DNA from: Gemmatimonadaceae bacterium
Lineage (GTDB): Bacteria > Gemmatimonadota > Gemmatimonadetes > Gemmatimonadales > Gemmatimonadaceae
Direction: 5' to 3'
Length of the DNA: 64,000 nucleotides
Assembly (NCBI GenBank): GCA_019637445.1
Contig: JAHBVS010000002.1
Span: 496,001-560,000 of the forward strand
Below, in pieces: positions 42,674 to 50,927 of this stretch. Each line of letters opens with the position of its first letter. Position 1 is the stretch's first letter. Under the pieces are notes generated by a model. The model ran no database searches. It was not told the origin of the DNA and worked only from the letters and a program-made list of their open reading frames with translations. The translations under genes were made by a program, and so were the position numbers.

Positions 42674-43552
42674 CTAATCGAGCAGCTTCACCTGTGCGAC
42701 GCTCGTGGACGTCCGCGTGTGGACGAGCGTGGTGCCGTCGGGGAAACCGCTGGGTTCGGGCATCGGGCGGCGATCGAAGACGCCGAAGGCCGTGGAGCCG
42801 GAGCCGCTCATCCGCGCGATCTTCGCGCCCGCCGCGGCCAGACGCTCCACGCATTGCTGCACGGCCTCGTGCCGCGCGAAGACCACGGGTTCGAGGTCGT
42901 TAATCGCCAGCGGCGCGATGTTGTCCCAGCGGTCGAGGTCGTCGAGTGTGAGCGGCGGCGGTGCGGCGGCCGGGGTGCCATCGCCTTGGGCGGCGTGCCA
43001 CTTGAATGCCGCCGCCGTTTCGACACCGAAGCCTGGCAGCGCGAGCAGCACCTCGCGCGCGGGAAGCGGGCGTAGCGCGAGCAGGCGCTCGCCGCGGCCC
43101 CAGCCCAAGGCCAGTGCGGCATCCGTGGCGAGGAAGGGCACGTCGGCGCCGAGTTGTAGGGCCAGCGACATCAGGCGGGCGCCGTCCAGCGGCTTGGGCG
43201 CGAGTGCGTTCAGCGCGCGGAGCACGGCACCGGCATCCGCGCTGCCGCCGCCCAGTCCGCCACCGGCCGGGATACGCTTCTCGATCTTGATGTCGAACCC
43301 CGTCGGCCAGCCAGCGGCCTCGGCGAACGCGACGGCCGCGCGAAAGGCGAGGTTGCGTTCCGCGGGGAGGTCGACGCCGGGGCAGTCCAGCGTGCGCGCG
43401 GACGTATCGGTGGCCACGCGCACCGCGTCCGAGAGATCGATGCGGACGAATAGCGATTCAAGCTGGTGATAGCCCGACGCTTCGCGCGCGAGCACGCAGA
43501 GTCGCAGGTTGAGTTTTGCCTGCGCGTCGACGCTGGCGGCGGTCGCGGTCAC
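42674..43552 (-). CDS. ispE: 4-diphosphocytidyl-2-C-methyl-D-erythritol kinase
   Basis: 292 residues from GTG 43550-43552 (overlapping the stop of the upstream gene). It is a GHMP kinase of the non-mevalonate isoprenoid pathway. The N-terminal AQAKLNLRLCVLARE contains the catalytic Lys region, GYHQLESLFVRIDLSD contains the substrate His, and the ATP loop is IPAGGGLGGGSADAGAVLRALN (seen as IPAGGGLGGGSADAGAVL, about 92-109). The third motif is KIARMSGSGSTAFGVF. Length is standard. It is coupled to the YbhN-like gene and followed by tRNA-Gln. Confidence 0.96.
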   Translation of the reverse strand: MTATAASVDAQAKLNLRLCVLAREASGYHQLESLFVRIDLSDAVRVATDTSARTLDCPGVDLPAERNLAFRAAVAFAEAAGWPTGFDIKIEKRIPAGGGLGGGSADAGAVLRALNALAPKPLDGARLMSLALQLGADVPFLATDAALALGWGRGERLLALRPLPAREVLLALPGFGVETAAAFKWHAAQGDGTPAAAPPPLTLDDLDRWDNIAPLAINDLEPVVFARHEAVQQCVERLAAAGAKIARMSGSGSTAFGVFDRRPMPEPSGFPDGTTLVHTRTSTSVAQVKLLD

Positions 43553-44592
43553 GCGTCGGGGCCCTGCGCCTCACCGACGTGCGCGGCCTCTTCCTTCGCA
43601 TCCTTGATGTCCGCCAGGTGCAGGTCGAGTCGCGAGAAGTACCAGGCCCCGAGCACCGTGATGGGGATGAACGAGAGCAGGTGGAATCCCAGCGCCCAGC
43701 TGACCGCATCCGCGTCGCTGACGCCGTACAACGAGAGTCCTGCCTTGCCCGCGAGTTCAAAGATGCCGAAGAATCCCGGCGCCGAGGGCAGGGACACGCC
43801 GATGCCGATCAGTCCCTGCGTGAACAGCGCGGCCGAGAACGGCGCGGCAATCGCGAGCGCTTTGAAGCCCAGCCAGAACGCGAAGGCGTTCATCAGCCAA
43901 TGCAGGATGGCCCACCAGAGGACCTCGAGCGCCAGCTTCGGATCGCGCATCACGCCGAGGCCACCGATGGCGCCTTCGAGCATGCCGCGGATCTTCGGCG
44001 CCAGTCCCGGCAGCACCGCGCCCCAGATGCGATCGGAGAGGGCCAGGAAGAACGTGGGCGCGTAGGCCAGCAGCGCGAGCACCACGAACACGGCCGCCAA
44101 GACCGTCGCCGCGGAGGCGGCGATGCTCCAGGCCGTGGCGCCGAACACCGTGGCGTCGGCGGGGAAACGCGGATCCATCGTGGCCAACAGCATCAGGCCG
44201 AGCACCACCGTCCCGTCGAACAATCGATCCACGGCCAGCGAGGCGAACGCGGCGGTGAATCGTAGCTCACGCCGCTCGCGCGTGAGCGCGTAGGCGCGCG
44301 CCGGCTCGCCCGCGCGCATCGGCAGCACGTTGTTCACCATCATGCCGATGGCCGTGCCGCGCCACAGCGGTCCCAGCGGCAGGCGACCGGCCACCGGAGC
44401 CAACAGCGCCTGCCAGCGCCGCGCGCGCAGCGGAAAGATCAGCGTCGCCGCGACCGTCGACGCGATCCATAGCGGAATGCTCGAGGTCGAGAGCACCGTC
44501 CAAACCTCGTGCAGGTCCACGCCACGCAGCGTGAACCAGAGCAGCAGGACACTGAGCGCAATGCCGAGCAGTCCGCGCCATCCGAGGCGCAC
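43549..44592 (-). CDS. YbhN/UPF0104 family membrane protein (LPG synthase transmembrane domain-like)
   Basis: 347 residues from GTG 44590-44592. Eight or so membrane helices are visible (about 5-22, 38-55, 75-95, 115-140, 150-185, 230-250, 262-285 and 290-320). Family marks are NNVLPMRAGEPARAYAL (about 82-98), AVDRLFDGTVVLGL and GVSLPSAPGFFGIFELAG near 255-272. This is the transmembrane module found alone in YbhN-type proteins and fused to a catalytic domain in MprF-type lysyl-PG synthases. The catalytic domain is absent, so lipid flipping is the more likely role. It overlaps ispE by 4 nt and follows the Hpt-like gene. Confidence 0.88.
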   Translation of the reverse strand: MRLGWRGLLGIALSVLLLWFTLRGVDLHEVWTVLSTSSIPLWIASTVAATLIFPLRARRWQALLAPVAGRLPLGPLWRGTAIGMMVNNVLPMRAGEPARAYALTRERRELRFTAAFASLAVDRLFDGTVVLGLMLLATMDPRFPADATVFGATAWSIAASAATVLAAVFVVLALLAYAPTFFLALSDRIWGAVLPGLAPKIRGMLEGAIGGLGVMRDPKLALEVLWWAILHWLMNAFAFWLGFKALAIAAPFSAALFTQGLIGIGVSLPSAPGFFGIFELAGKAGLSLYGVSDADAVSWALGFHLLSFIPITVLGAWYFSRLDLHLADIKDAKEEAAHVGEAQGPDA

Positions 44593-44597
44593 GCGGC

Positions 44598-46235
44598 CTA
44601 CTCCACCGCCGCGAGCTGCAGCAGGTCGTAGAGTTCGGCGAGGGTGTCGTCGTCGGGCGTGCTGGCGGCCTGCCGCAGCGTCTCGCCGATCTCGATGGCG
44701 CGCCTGAGCGCGTCCTTCCCGCGGTAGAGCAACTCCTCGATCGGGATGACGTCGTCGTCCTCGCCGATCACGGGATCGGCGAGCCGCACTTCGTCGAGCG
44801 GCGCGAGTCCGGCGATGCCCACGGCGAGCAAGTCGCGCAGGGCGGCGCCGGAGGGCGGCGAGCCGGCACCACCGGCATTGCCAACAGCGGGCATCGACGC
44901 GGGTGTTGCGGTTCGCGTCGCGGCCGGCGTCGGCGTGCGGGTGGCTGTCGAGCCACGGGCGGGGGTGGGCATACGCTCCGCTCCTACGGCCGCCATCTCA
45001 CCGGACGACGCGCGTTTGGCGACCACAGCGGCGACTGACGGCGTCATCGCGCGCGGGCGCTCGGTGGCCAGGGAAGACATCAAGGCCGCGAAGTCGGCGT
45101 CGAGCGTGTCCGGCGCGGCATCACTCGCGCTCAGGCGCTGCGCGGCGCGATCCAGCACGCCGAGCGTCTCCGGCTGCAATGCCGCGGCGCCGCGTTCAGC
45201 GGCCAGGAACAACTCGGCGATCGGCGTCGCGCCGAAACTCTGTGCAGCGCGGGCGAGACTGCGCACCGCCGCGCGCACCTCGCGCGTAAGCCGCTCTTTC
45301 GTGGCGCCATCCTGCGCGCGGCCACCATCGTGCACGAGGCGCCGCAGATGCTCCGCCTGGCTGACGACCTCGAGCCGGAATCGCTGCGCAGCCGTCGTCG
45401 GCGGGTTGGGCGCCGCCTGCACGGCGTCCGGCACGTCCTCCAGCAGCGAGGCAATCGGCACCACGTGGTCGGCGTCCTGCTGCGCGCCAAGTGCGGCAGC
45501 GGCGAGCGTGAACTCCTGCACGGCCGCCGAGTTGAGCGGCGGCGCTCCACCCATCCGGATGGCGTCGCCGCCTTCGAGCAGCACCTTCGCGGCGGTGCGC
45601 AGCAGCCGACGACGTTCGGCGGTCGCTTCGGTGAGCCCGAGCTCCAGCGGCTTGGCCGCCGCGTCCACGGCGTCCACGACCTCGGCCAGCGGCGGCAGGT
45701 CGGCCAGCGCCGCCACGCCGCGCAGCGCGCGCACCTTGCCCATCACCAGCGTGAAGTGCTGCGGCGAACCCGGGCTCTCCACGTACTCGAGCAGCGCCGC
45801 GGCCGCCTCGGCCGCCGCCTTCGCCAGATAGTTGCTCGCCTTTCGCGACTCCGCCGAGGCACTCTCCGGCTTGGGCGCGATGCGCTCGATCTCATCCACG
45901 CGCGCGGCCGCACGCTGCGTCTGCGCCGAGCCCCAGTTGCGCACGCCACGGATGAGGATTTTGGCGTCGTCCACCGCGGCGATCGCGACCCCACGGGTCT
46001 CCGTGTCCCAGGCCAGCTTGCCGTCGCGCACCTGCTTGGCGAGGCGCTCCATTGCGGAGGCCAACTCGGCGATGCCATCCACCTTGGCCATCGTGGCGCT
46101 GCCGCGAAGGGCGCGCAGTGCCCGGGCGAAGGGCTCGGGTTCCGGCGGCGACGACGTGGCCCGCGACACCAGGCCGTCGAGCTGCTCGACGTATTCGCTG
46201 GCTTCGAGGGTGAAGAAGTCGAGCAGGCCGCTCAT
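44598..46235 (-). CDS. Hpt-like signalling protein lacking the phospho-accepting histidine
   Basis: 545 residues from ATG 46233-46235. The N-terminus (LDFFTLEASEYVEQLDGLVSRA, then FARALRALRGSATMAKVDGIAELASAME, given as ALRALRGSATMAKVDG) has the layout of a histidine phosphotransfer helix bundle, in which the motif normally reads H-x-L-K-G. Here it is R-A-L-R-G, so the histidine is replaced by Arg. Similar helical segments follow up to residue 400. A Thr/Pro/Ala-rich linker (about 410-450) joins them to a C-terminal helical domain (DDVIPIEELLYRGKDALRRAIEIG). It could be a scaffold or a competitor in a CheA-like system; no chemotaxis gene is present in this window. Confidence 0.6.
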   Translation of the reverse strand: MSGLLDFFTLEASEYVEQLDGLVSRATSSPPEPEPFARALRALRGSATMAKVDGIAELASAMERLAKQVRDGKLAWDTETRGVAIAAVDDAKILIRGVRNWGSAQTQRAAARVDEIERIAPKPESASAESRKASNYLAKAAAEAAAALLEYVESPGSPQHFTLVMGKVRALRGVAALADLPPLAEVVDAVDAAAKPLELGLTEATAERRRLLRTAAKVLLEGGDAIRMGGAPPLNSAAVQEFTLAAAALGAQQDADHVVPIASLLEDVPDAVQAAPNPPTTAAQRFRLEVVSQAEHLRRLVHDGGRAQDGATKERLTREVRAAVRSLARAAQSFGATPIAELFLAAERGAAALQPETLGVLDRAAQRLSASDAAPDTLDADFAALMSSLATERPRAMTPSVAAVVAKRASSGEMAAVGAERMPTPARGSTATRTPTPAATRTATPASMPAVGNAGGAGSPPSGAALRDLLAVGIAGLAPLDEVRLADPVIGEDDDVIPIEELLYRGKDALRRAIEIGETLRQAASTPDDDTLAELYDLLQLAAVE

Positions 46236-46298
46236 CGCGTCTCCATAGGAACGCTAAGGTTCGCCCGCCGACCGCCCGTGGTCAACGGGGCGACGGGG

Positions 46299-47033
46299 CT
46301 AGCCGCGCGCACGGTCCATGGCCTCGCGCATGGCCCGCACGGCCTCGGCAAGGCCGACGAAGACGGCGTGACTGACAATCGCGTGCCCGATGTTGAGTTC
46401 CTCGCACTCGGGGATGGCCGCGACCGGCCCAACGTTCTCGAGCGTGAGCCCGTGGCCGGCGTGGACGGCGAGGCCACGCGCCTTGGCGTCGCGGGAGGCG
46501 TCCTGAAGCGCGCGCAGGTGCTCGGGCTGCTCCGGGTGGTGACAGTAGCGTCCGGTGTGCAGTTCGATGGCGGGCACGCCAAGCTCCGCGGCGCGGGCGA
46601 TCTGCCGGAGGTCGGGGTCAATAAAAAGCGATGTGCGGATGCCGGCGGCGCCGAGCGCGTCGATGGTGGCCTGCAACCTGGCGGGGTTGGCGAAGAGGTC
46701 GAGCCCGCCCTCGGTGGTGATCTCCTCGCGCTTCTCCGGCACCAGCGTGACCTGGTGCGGCTTGAGCGCGATGGCGATGCCGGTCATCTCCGCGGTGGCC
46801 GCCATCTCCAGGTTGAGCGGCGTGCGCACGACCTTGGCCAGGCGCTCGACATCGCGGTCCTGGATGTGTCGTCGATCTTCGCGCAGGTGCACGGTGATGC
46901 CGTCCGCGCCGGCATCCTCACAAATCTGCGCGGCGGCGACCGGATCGGGATAACTCGCGCGTCGCGCCTGCCGCAATGTCGCGACGTGATCGATGTTGAT
47001 GTAGAGGCGCTGCGCGGGCATCTTGTCGGACAT
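46299..47033 (-). CDS. pdxJ: Pyridoxine 5'-phosphate synthase
   Basis: 244 residues from ATG 47031-47033, close behind an AAGGAAAGG sequence; ATG 47019-47021 is the alternative. It closes the pyridine ring of vitamin B6 from 1-deoxyxylulose 5-phosphate and 3-amino-2-oxopropyl phosphate. The barrel shows [15 protein letters not shown] with active-site His, the [17 protein letters not shown] segment, NLEMAAT, the [20 protein letters not shown] segment (as [19 protein letters not shown]) with catalytic Glu, and [10 protein letters not shown]. Length agrees with the family. It is divergent from the small lipoprotein gene. Confidence 0.96.
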   Translation of the reverse strand: MSDKMPAQRLYINIDHVATLRQARRASYPDPVAAAQICEDAGADGITVHLREDRRHIQDRDVERLAKVVRTPLNLEMAATAEMTGIAIALKPHQVTLVPEKREEITTEGGLDLFANPARLQATIDALGAAGIRTSLFIDPDLRQIARAAELGVPAIELHTGRYCHHPEQPEHLRALQDASRDAKARGLAVHAGHGLTLENVGPVAAIPECEELNIGHAIVSHAVFVGLAEAVRAMREAMDRARG

Positions 47034-47060
47034 CCTTTCCTTCATCGCAGAGGGTCAATC

Positions 47061-47537
47061 GTGAGACGCGTGTTGCCGATCGGGGCGTTGCTGCTGGCAG
47101 TGGTGGTCGCGGGCGCGTGCCGGCGCTCGACTGGTGGGGGCGACACGGGTACACGGACGTCGCCGGAAGCGGTGGTGCAGTTCCTCGATGCCGCGCGGGC
47201 GCGCGACCTCGACCAGATGTCTGCGGTGTGGGGCAACGCGGCACGCCCGACGCGTGACGAGGTCAGCCGACAGGAGCTCGAGCAGCGCTTGCTGGTGATG
47301 ATCTGCCTGCTGCGGCACGATGAGTCTCGGTTGGGCGTGGCGTCGCCGGGTGAAGCGGGGCGGCAGGTCTATCGGGTGGAGCTCAAGCAGGGCGACAAGC
47401 TGGCAACGACGACCTTCACGACCGTGCAGAACGCGCGGACGAACCGCTGGTTTGTCGAGGAGTTCGACCCGCGCCCGCTGCGGGACTTCTGTAGTTCACC
47501 AAATGCACCCGTTCGACCGGGTTCCGGTCGGGATTAA
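47061..47537 (+). CDS. Small lipoprotein of unknown function
   Basis: 158 residues from GTG 47061 (RRVLPIGALLLAVVVAGACRR). The longer frame upstream is antisense to the Hpt-like gene and pdxJ and is not real. The N-terminus is a lipoprotein signal with lipobox AGAC at about residues 17-20. The mature part (TSPEAVVQFLDAARARDLDQMSAVWGN, seen as PEAVVQFLDAARARDLDQM; YRVELKQGDKLATTTFTTV; NRWFVEEFD) resembles NTF2/DUF4878-like cone folds, common in small secreted proteins, but I cannot name a family. Its stop overlaps the tail of the methylmalonyl-CoA epimerase gene on the other strand. Confidence 0.7.
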   Translation: MRRVLPIGALLLAVVVAGACRRSTGGGDTGTRTSPEAVVQFLDAARARDLDQMSAVWGNAARPTRDEVSRQELEQRLLVMICLLRHDESRLGVASPGEAGRQVYRVELKQGDKLATTTFTTVQNARTNRWFVEEFDPRPLRDFCSSPNAPVRPGSGRD

Positions 47538-47944
47538 TATTCACTGAGTTCGACGAGCACGCCGTTCGTGGCGCGCGGATGCAAAAAGGCGATGCGCTTG
47601 CCCTCGGCGCCGATGCGCGGTGTCTCGTCGATGAGTTGGATGCCCTGGGCCTTGCAGCGCGCGAGCGTGCCGTCGAGGTCGTCCACGGCGAAGCAGATGT
47701 GATGGATGCCGGGTCCTCGCTTGGCGAGGAACTTCCCGATGGGGGAGTCGGATTCTTTAGGCTCAAGCAGTTCGACGAGGGATTCGCCGGCTGCGAGGGC
47801 TGCGATGCGGGCCCCGTCGGCGTCGTCGACGGGAACCTCGGGCAGGCCGAGTAGGTCGCGGTAGAAGGGCAGGATCGCCTCGAGGCTCTCGACGGCGATG
47901 CCGAGGTGGGCGATGCGGGTGCCGCGCGGAGTGGAAGCAGACAT
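47534..47944 (-). CDS. mce: Methylmalonyl-CoA epimerase
   Basis: 136 residues from ATG 47942-47944. It interconverts the R and S forms of methylmalonyl-CoA in propionate and odd-chain metabolism. It belongs to the vicinal oxygen chelate fold, with paired beta-alpha units. Metal ligands are visible in RIAHLGIAVESLEA (His near 13), SLVELLEP (Glu near 60), GIHHICFAVDDLDG (His near 84) and VLVELSEY at the C-terminus (Glu near 132). Length is standard. Other genes of the pathway are not in this window. It is convergent with the small lipoprotein gene. Confidence 0.92.
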   Translation of the reverse strand: MSASTPRGTRIAHLGIAVESLEAILPFYRDLLGLPEVPVDDADGARIAALAAGESLVELLEPKESDSPIGKFLAKRGPGIHHICFAVDDLDGTLARCKAQGIQLIDETPRIGAEGKRIAFLHPRATNGVLVELSEY

Positions 47945-48054
47945 AGCAAGGTGTGGACGGTGCGTTCGGCGACCGCAGTCGCATCGAGCAAAAACGTAAT
48001 CGCGGAAGTGGCCGGCGCGAGCGCCGGGCTCCGCATCATAAGGAGAGGGAGCCG

Positions 48055-48381
48055 ATGTCGAAGACGATGGCCGTGACCGACGACTCGTTCGCGAACGAAG
48101 TGGAGCAGCACAAGGGACTCGCCGTGGTGGACTTCTGGGCCACCTGGTGCGGCCCCTGCCGGATGATCGCGCCGATCCTCGAGCAGCTGAGCGAGGAGTT
48201 CGACGGCCGCGTGAAGGTGACCAAGCTGGACGTGGACGCCAACCAGAAGACGGCGATGCGCTTCCAGGTGCGCTCGATCCCCACGCTGCTGTTCTTCAAA
48301 GACGGCAAGCTGGTGGACCAGGTGATCGGGGCCGTGCCGAAGCCGGCGCTGGCCGCGAAGTTCGAGCAGCACGCCGCCTGA
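48055..48381 (+). CDS. trxA: Thioredoxin
   Basis: 108 residues from ATG 48055, preceded by a strong AAGGAGAGGG site. The active centre is FWATWCGPCRMIAPILEQL (about 28-46), with the classical WCGPC. The buried Asp (VVDFWA) and the cis-proline RSIPTLLFFKDGK near residue 74-86 are present. It is the general cytoplasmic disulfide reductant, working with thioredoxin reductase, which is not in this window. The next gene starts 20 bp downstream. Confidence 0.97.
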   Translation: MSKTMAVTDDSFANEVEQHKGLAVVDFWATWCGPCRMIAPILEQLSEEFDGRVKVTKLDVDANQKTAMRFQVRSIPTLLFFKDGKLVDQVIGAVPKPALAAKFEQHAA

Positions 48382-48401
48382 CGCGCTAAGTTCGGGGGGC
48401 G

Positions 48402-49382
48402 ATGCCGGGAATCCGCGACGCCATCCGTTATCCCGCCAAGCGGGTCCTGTTGCAGAGGACTCGCTTGGCGTACGTGCATCTACGGAACCTGCTCACCGAC
48501 GCCAAGCGCGACCGCGCGGCGCGCGTGGCCGGCTATGTGGCCTGCTGGCTCCCCGAGGAGCTGATCTGCCTCTACCTCGAGGAAGGCGAGGTGGTGAACG
48601 CCACCACCAGCAGCGACGGCTTCGCGTTCTCGCCCATCGCCATCAGTGATGCCATCGGCCGCGTGCCGACGGCCGCCGAGTATGGGAGCATCTGTTTCCA
48701 CGAGGCGGACAACGAGCAGCTGGACCTGATGTACGCCTCGCAGACGCGCGAGCCGCTGCCTTGGCCGCGCGAGCTGGACGTCAGTACGCTCGACCCCATC
48801 ATCTCGTACCTGCACGGCACGATGCACGACGGCGCCGTGGAGTTGATGGTGGACGGGATGGTGAACTTCGTGTCCGTCTCCAGCGGGCAGATATCGCGCG
48901 GCTACTTCGTGGACCCTCGGCCGGGCGAGCCGGTGGCGCTGATGCGCGGCTTGCTGCACGGTGGGGCGCACGCGACTCCGCCCGTGCTGCGCCTGTGGCC
49001 GACACCCGACCCCCTGCCGGCGCAGGCGTCGCCGGCGCTGATCCAGGCGTATCGCGAGCTCATGGGCGCGCTGACGGCGCGCTTGGAGAGCGCGGGCAAG
49101 GCGCACGCCAGCGAGGTGAGCGAGGGTGCGCGACGGGCCTTGGTGCAGAAGCACCCCACACTGGACCGCTTCTCGCCGGCGCTCGAGCGCCTCAAGGATC
49201 CGGTCACCGACGCCAACACGCTGACCAAGGCGATCGGCGCCTGGGTCGCGGACATTCTGTGGGCAGCGGCTCCCGACGACGTCACGCCTGAGGACCTGCT
49301 GCGCGAGCTCACCGCCTCGCGCCGCCACGTGTTCCAGTCGGCGGGTCTCTACGATGCCCTGCCGTGGAAAGTGAAGTGGTGA
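48402..49382 (+). CDS. Conserved hypothetical protein
   Basis: 326 residues from ATG 48402. No signal peptide or membrane segment is evident. The N-terminal part contains VACWLPEELICLYLEEGEVVNATTS (as LICLYLEEGEVVNATT), similar in feel to the small beta domain found in DUF4388/PATAN-type proteins, in which a beta hairpin precedes a Gly-Glu-x-x-x-Ala turn; this is only a suggestion. A second beta-rich region (GAVELMVDGMVNFVSVSSGQISRGYFVD, seen as ELMVDGMVNFVSVSSGQ) lies near residue 150, and the rest is helical. The stop overlaps the rsmI start (GTGA). I do not know its function. Confidence 0.7.
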   Translation: MPGIRDAIRYPAKRVLLQRTRLAYVHLRNLLTDAKRDRAARVAGYVACWLPEELICLYLEEGEVVNATTSSDGFAFSPIAISDAIGRVPTAAEYGSICFHEADNEQLDLMYASQTREPLPWPRELDVSTLDPIISYLHGTMHDGAVELMVDGMVNFVSVSSGQISRGYFVDPRPGEPVALMRGLLHGGAHATPPVLRLWPTPDPLPAQASPALIQAYRELMGALTARLESAGKAHASEVSEGARRALVQKHPTLDRFSPALERLKDPVTDANTLTKAIGAWVADILWAAAPDDVTPEDLLRELTASRRHVFQSAGLYDALPWKVKW

Positions 49383-50224
49383 GCGGCGCGCTCACCGACG
49401 ACAATCGCCCGGGCACTCTCTACATCGTCAGCACACCGATCGGGAATCTCGGGGACCTGAGTCCGCGCGCCGTGGACACGCTGCGCGCGGTGGCTGCCGT
49501 GCTCGCGGAGGACACGCGGCACTCGCGCGTTCTTTGCGAACGGTTTGAGATTAGGACGCCGTTGCTGGCCTACCACGAGCACAACGAGGCGCAGGCCACG
49601 CCAACGTTCATCGCGCGGCTGCAGGCGGGTGAATCATTGGCGCTGATCAGCGATGCCGGGACGCCGCTGCTCTCCGACCCCGGCGCACGCTTGGTGCGCG
49701 CGGCCATCGACGCCGGCATTCCGGTCTCGCCCGTACCGGGCGCCTCGGCGCTGCTCGCCGCACTGGTCGGCTCCGGGCTGGCCGCCGACCGCTTCACCTA
49801 CCTGGGCTTCCTGCCGCGGAAGGGTGGGGAACGGCAGCAGATGCTCGGCCTCGTGGTCGGCTCGCCGCTCACGTCGGTGCTGTACGAAGCGCCCAACCGT
49901 GTGGCCGCCACGCTGGCCGATTTGGAGGCCGCCGGCGGCGGGGAACGAGCAACGGTCGTCGCCCGGGAACTGACCAAGCAGTATGAGGAGTTTCGTCGCG
50001 GAACGGTCCGCGAACTCGCTGCGTACTACGGGCAGCACGAGCCCCGGGGAGAAGTCGTGATCGTAATTGCCGGAGCGGAGGCGGCGCCCATCGACGAGGC
50101 GCAGCTCCGTCAGCGCGCCGCCACGCGGCGTGGGGAAGGCGCGTCCGCGCGGGACGTGCAGCGCGAGCTGCAGGCGCTCGGCGCGCCGCGCAATCTGGCC
50201 TACCGGTTGGCGCACGAGGATTGA
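49379..50224 (+). CDS. rsmI: 16S rRNA 2'-O-ribose C1402 methyltransferase
   Basis: 281 residues from GTG 49379, which overlaps the upstream stop; a longer frame extends into that gene. RsmI methylates C1402 in the decoding centre. It belongs to the tetrapyrrole methylase fold, with TLYIVSTPIGNLGDLSPRAVDTL (seen as LYIVSTPIGNLGDLSPRA, about 13-30), AEDTRHSRVL, YHEHNE, SLALISDAGTPLLSDPG (about 86-102), PVPGASALLAALVGSGL and FLGFLPRK-like YLGFLPRKGG. All hallmark segments are intact. Its last base is shared with the DUF4159 start (TGATG). Confidence 0.96.
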   Translation: MSGALTDDNRPGTLYIVSTPIGNLGDLSPRAVDTLRAVAAVLAEDTRHSRVLCERFEIRTPLLAYHEHNEAQATPTFIARLQAGESLALISDAGTPLLSDPGARLVRAAIDAGIPVSPVPGASALLAALVGSGLAADRFTYLGFLPRKGGERQQMLGLVVGSPLTSVLYEAPNRVAATLADLEAAGGGERATVVARELTKQYEEFRRGTVRELAAYYGQHEPRGEVVIVIAGAEAAPIDEAQLRQRAATRRGEGASARDVQRELQALGAPRNLAYRLAHED

Positions 50225-50889
50225 TGCGGTCCCGACTGCTTCTCCTGCTGCTGCTTGCCGTGACCCTTGGCGCGGGCTCTGGCCCCCGACTCACCGTCGC
50301 CCGGCTCCAGTACGACGGCGACGACTGGTACGCGAACCCGTCCAGCCTGCCGAATCTCATCCGCGCCATCCAGCAGCGCACCACGCTGGCGGTCGAGCCC
50401 ACGGAAGTCCGGCTGACTCTCATGGACGAGCGGCTCTGGGACCACCCGTTCCTGCACATCACCGGACACGGCAACATCCGGCTGAGCGACGCCGAGGTGC
50501 AGCGCCTGCGCGAGTACCTGCTGCGCGGCGGCTTCCTGCACGTGGACGACAACTACGGACTGGACCAGAACTTCCGTCGCGAAATCGCCAGGGTGTTCCC
50601 CGACCGGGCGCTGGTGGATGTTCCGCTGGAGCATCCGATCTACCGCATCGTGTACCCGTTCCCGCAGGGCGTGCCGAAGATCCACGAGCACGACGGCAAG
50701 CCGCCGCGCGGACTGGGCATCTTCATCGGGGAGCGCTTGGCGGTCTACTACTCGCACGAGGCGGACCTGGGGAATGGCTGGGAGGACATCGGCACGTATC
50801 CCGAGGACCCGCCGGCGCTGCACGAGACGGCGCTGCGGATGGGCGTGAACCTGTTCGTGTACGCGGTGACCAGCGGGGTGGCGCGATGA
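50224..50889 (+). CDS. DUF4159 protein (exported, glutamine-amidotransferase-like fold)
   Basis: 221 residues from ATG 50224 (sharing a base with the rsmI stop). A signal peptide is present (LLLLLLLAVTLGAGSGP). The mature protein matches DUF4159: VARLQYDGDDWYANPSSLPNL (as ARLQYDGDDWYANPSSLP), HPFLHITGHGNIRLSDAEVQRLREYL (as FLHITGHGNIRLSDAEV), GGFLHVDDNYGLD and LAVYYSHEADLGNGWED. These genes usually occur with MoxR, DUF58 and DUF4175 genes; here DUF4175-type and TPR genes follow, but MoxR and DUF58 are absent. The ATGA of a mini-ORF overlaps its stop. Confidence 0.85.
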   Translation: MRSRLLLLLLLAVTLGAGSGPRLTVARLQYDGDDWYANPSSLPNLIRAIQQRTTLAVEPTEVRLTLMDERLWDHPFLHITGHGNIRLSDAEVQRLREYLLRGGFLHVDDNYGLDQNFRREIARVFPDRALVDVPLEHPIYRIVYPFPQGVPKIHEHDGKPPRGLGIFIGERLAVYYSHEADLGNGWEDIGTYPEDPPALHETALRMGVNLFVYAVTSGVAR

Positions 50890-50927
50890 GCGTTCGCCGT
50901 CGCGATTGCGTTGAGGTGGCACGATGA
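50886..50927 (+). CDS. Thirteen-codon mini-ORF between the DUF4159 and DUF4175 genes
   Basis: ATG 50886 overlaps the DUF4159 stop (ATGA) and its own TGA (50925-50927) overlaps the ATG of the next gene. It would encode MSVRRRDCVEVAR. The sequence around its start repeats imperfectly around the next start (GGTGGCGCGATGAGCGT and GGTGGCACGATGAGCGT), as if the junction had been duplicated. It may simply relay ribosomes to the large downstream gene. Confidence 0.4.
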   Translation: MSVRRRDCVEVAR

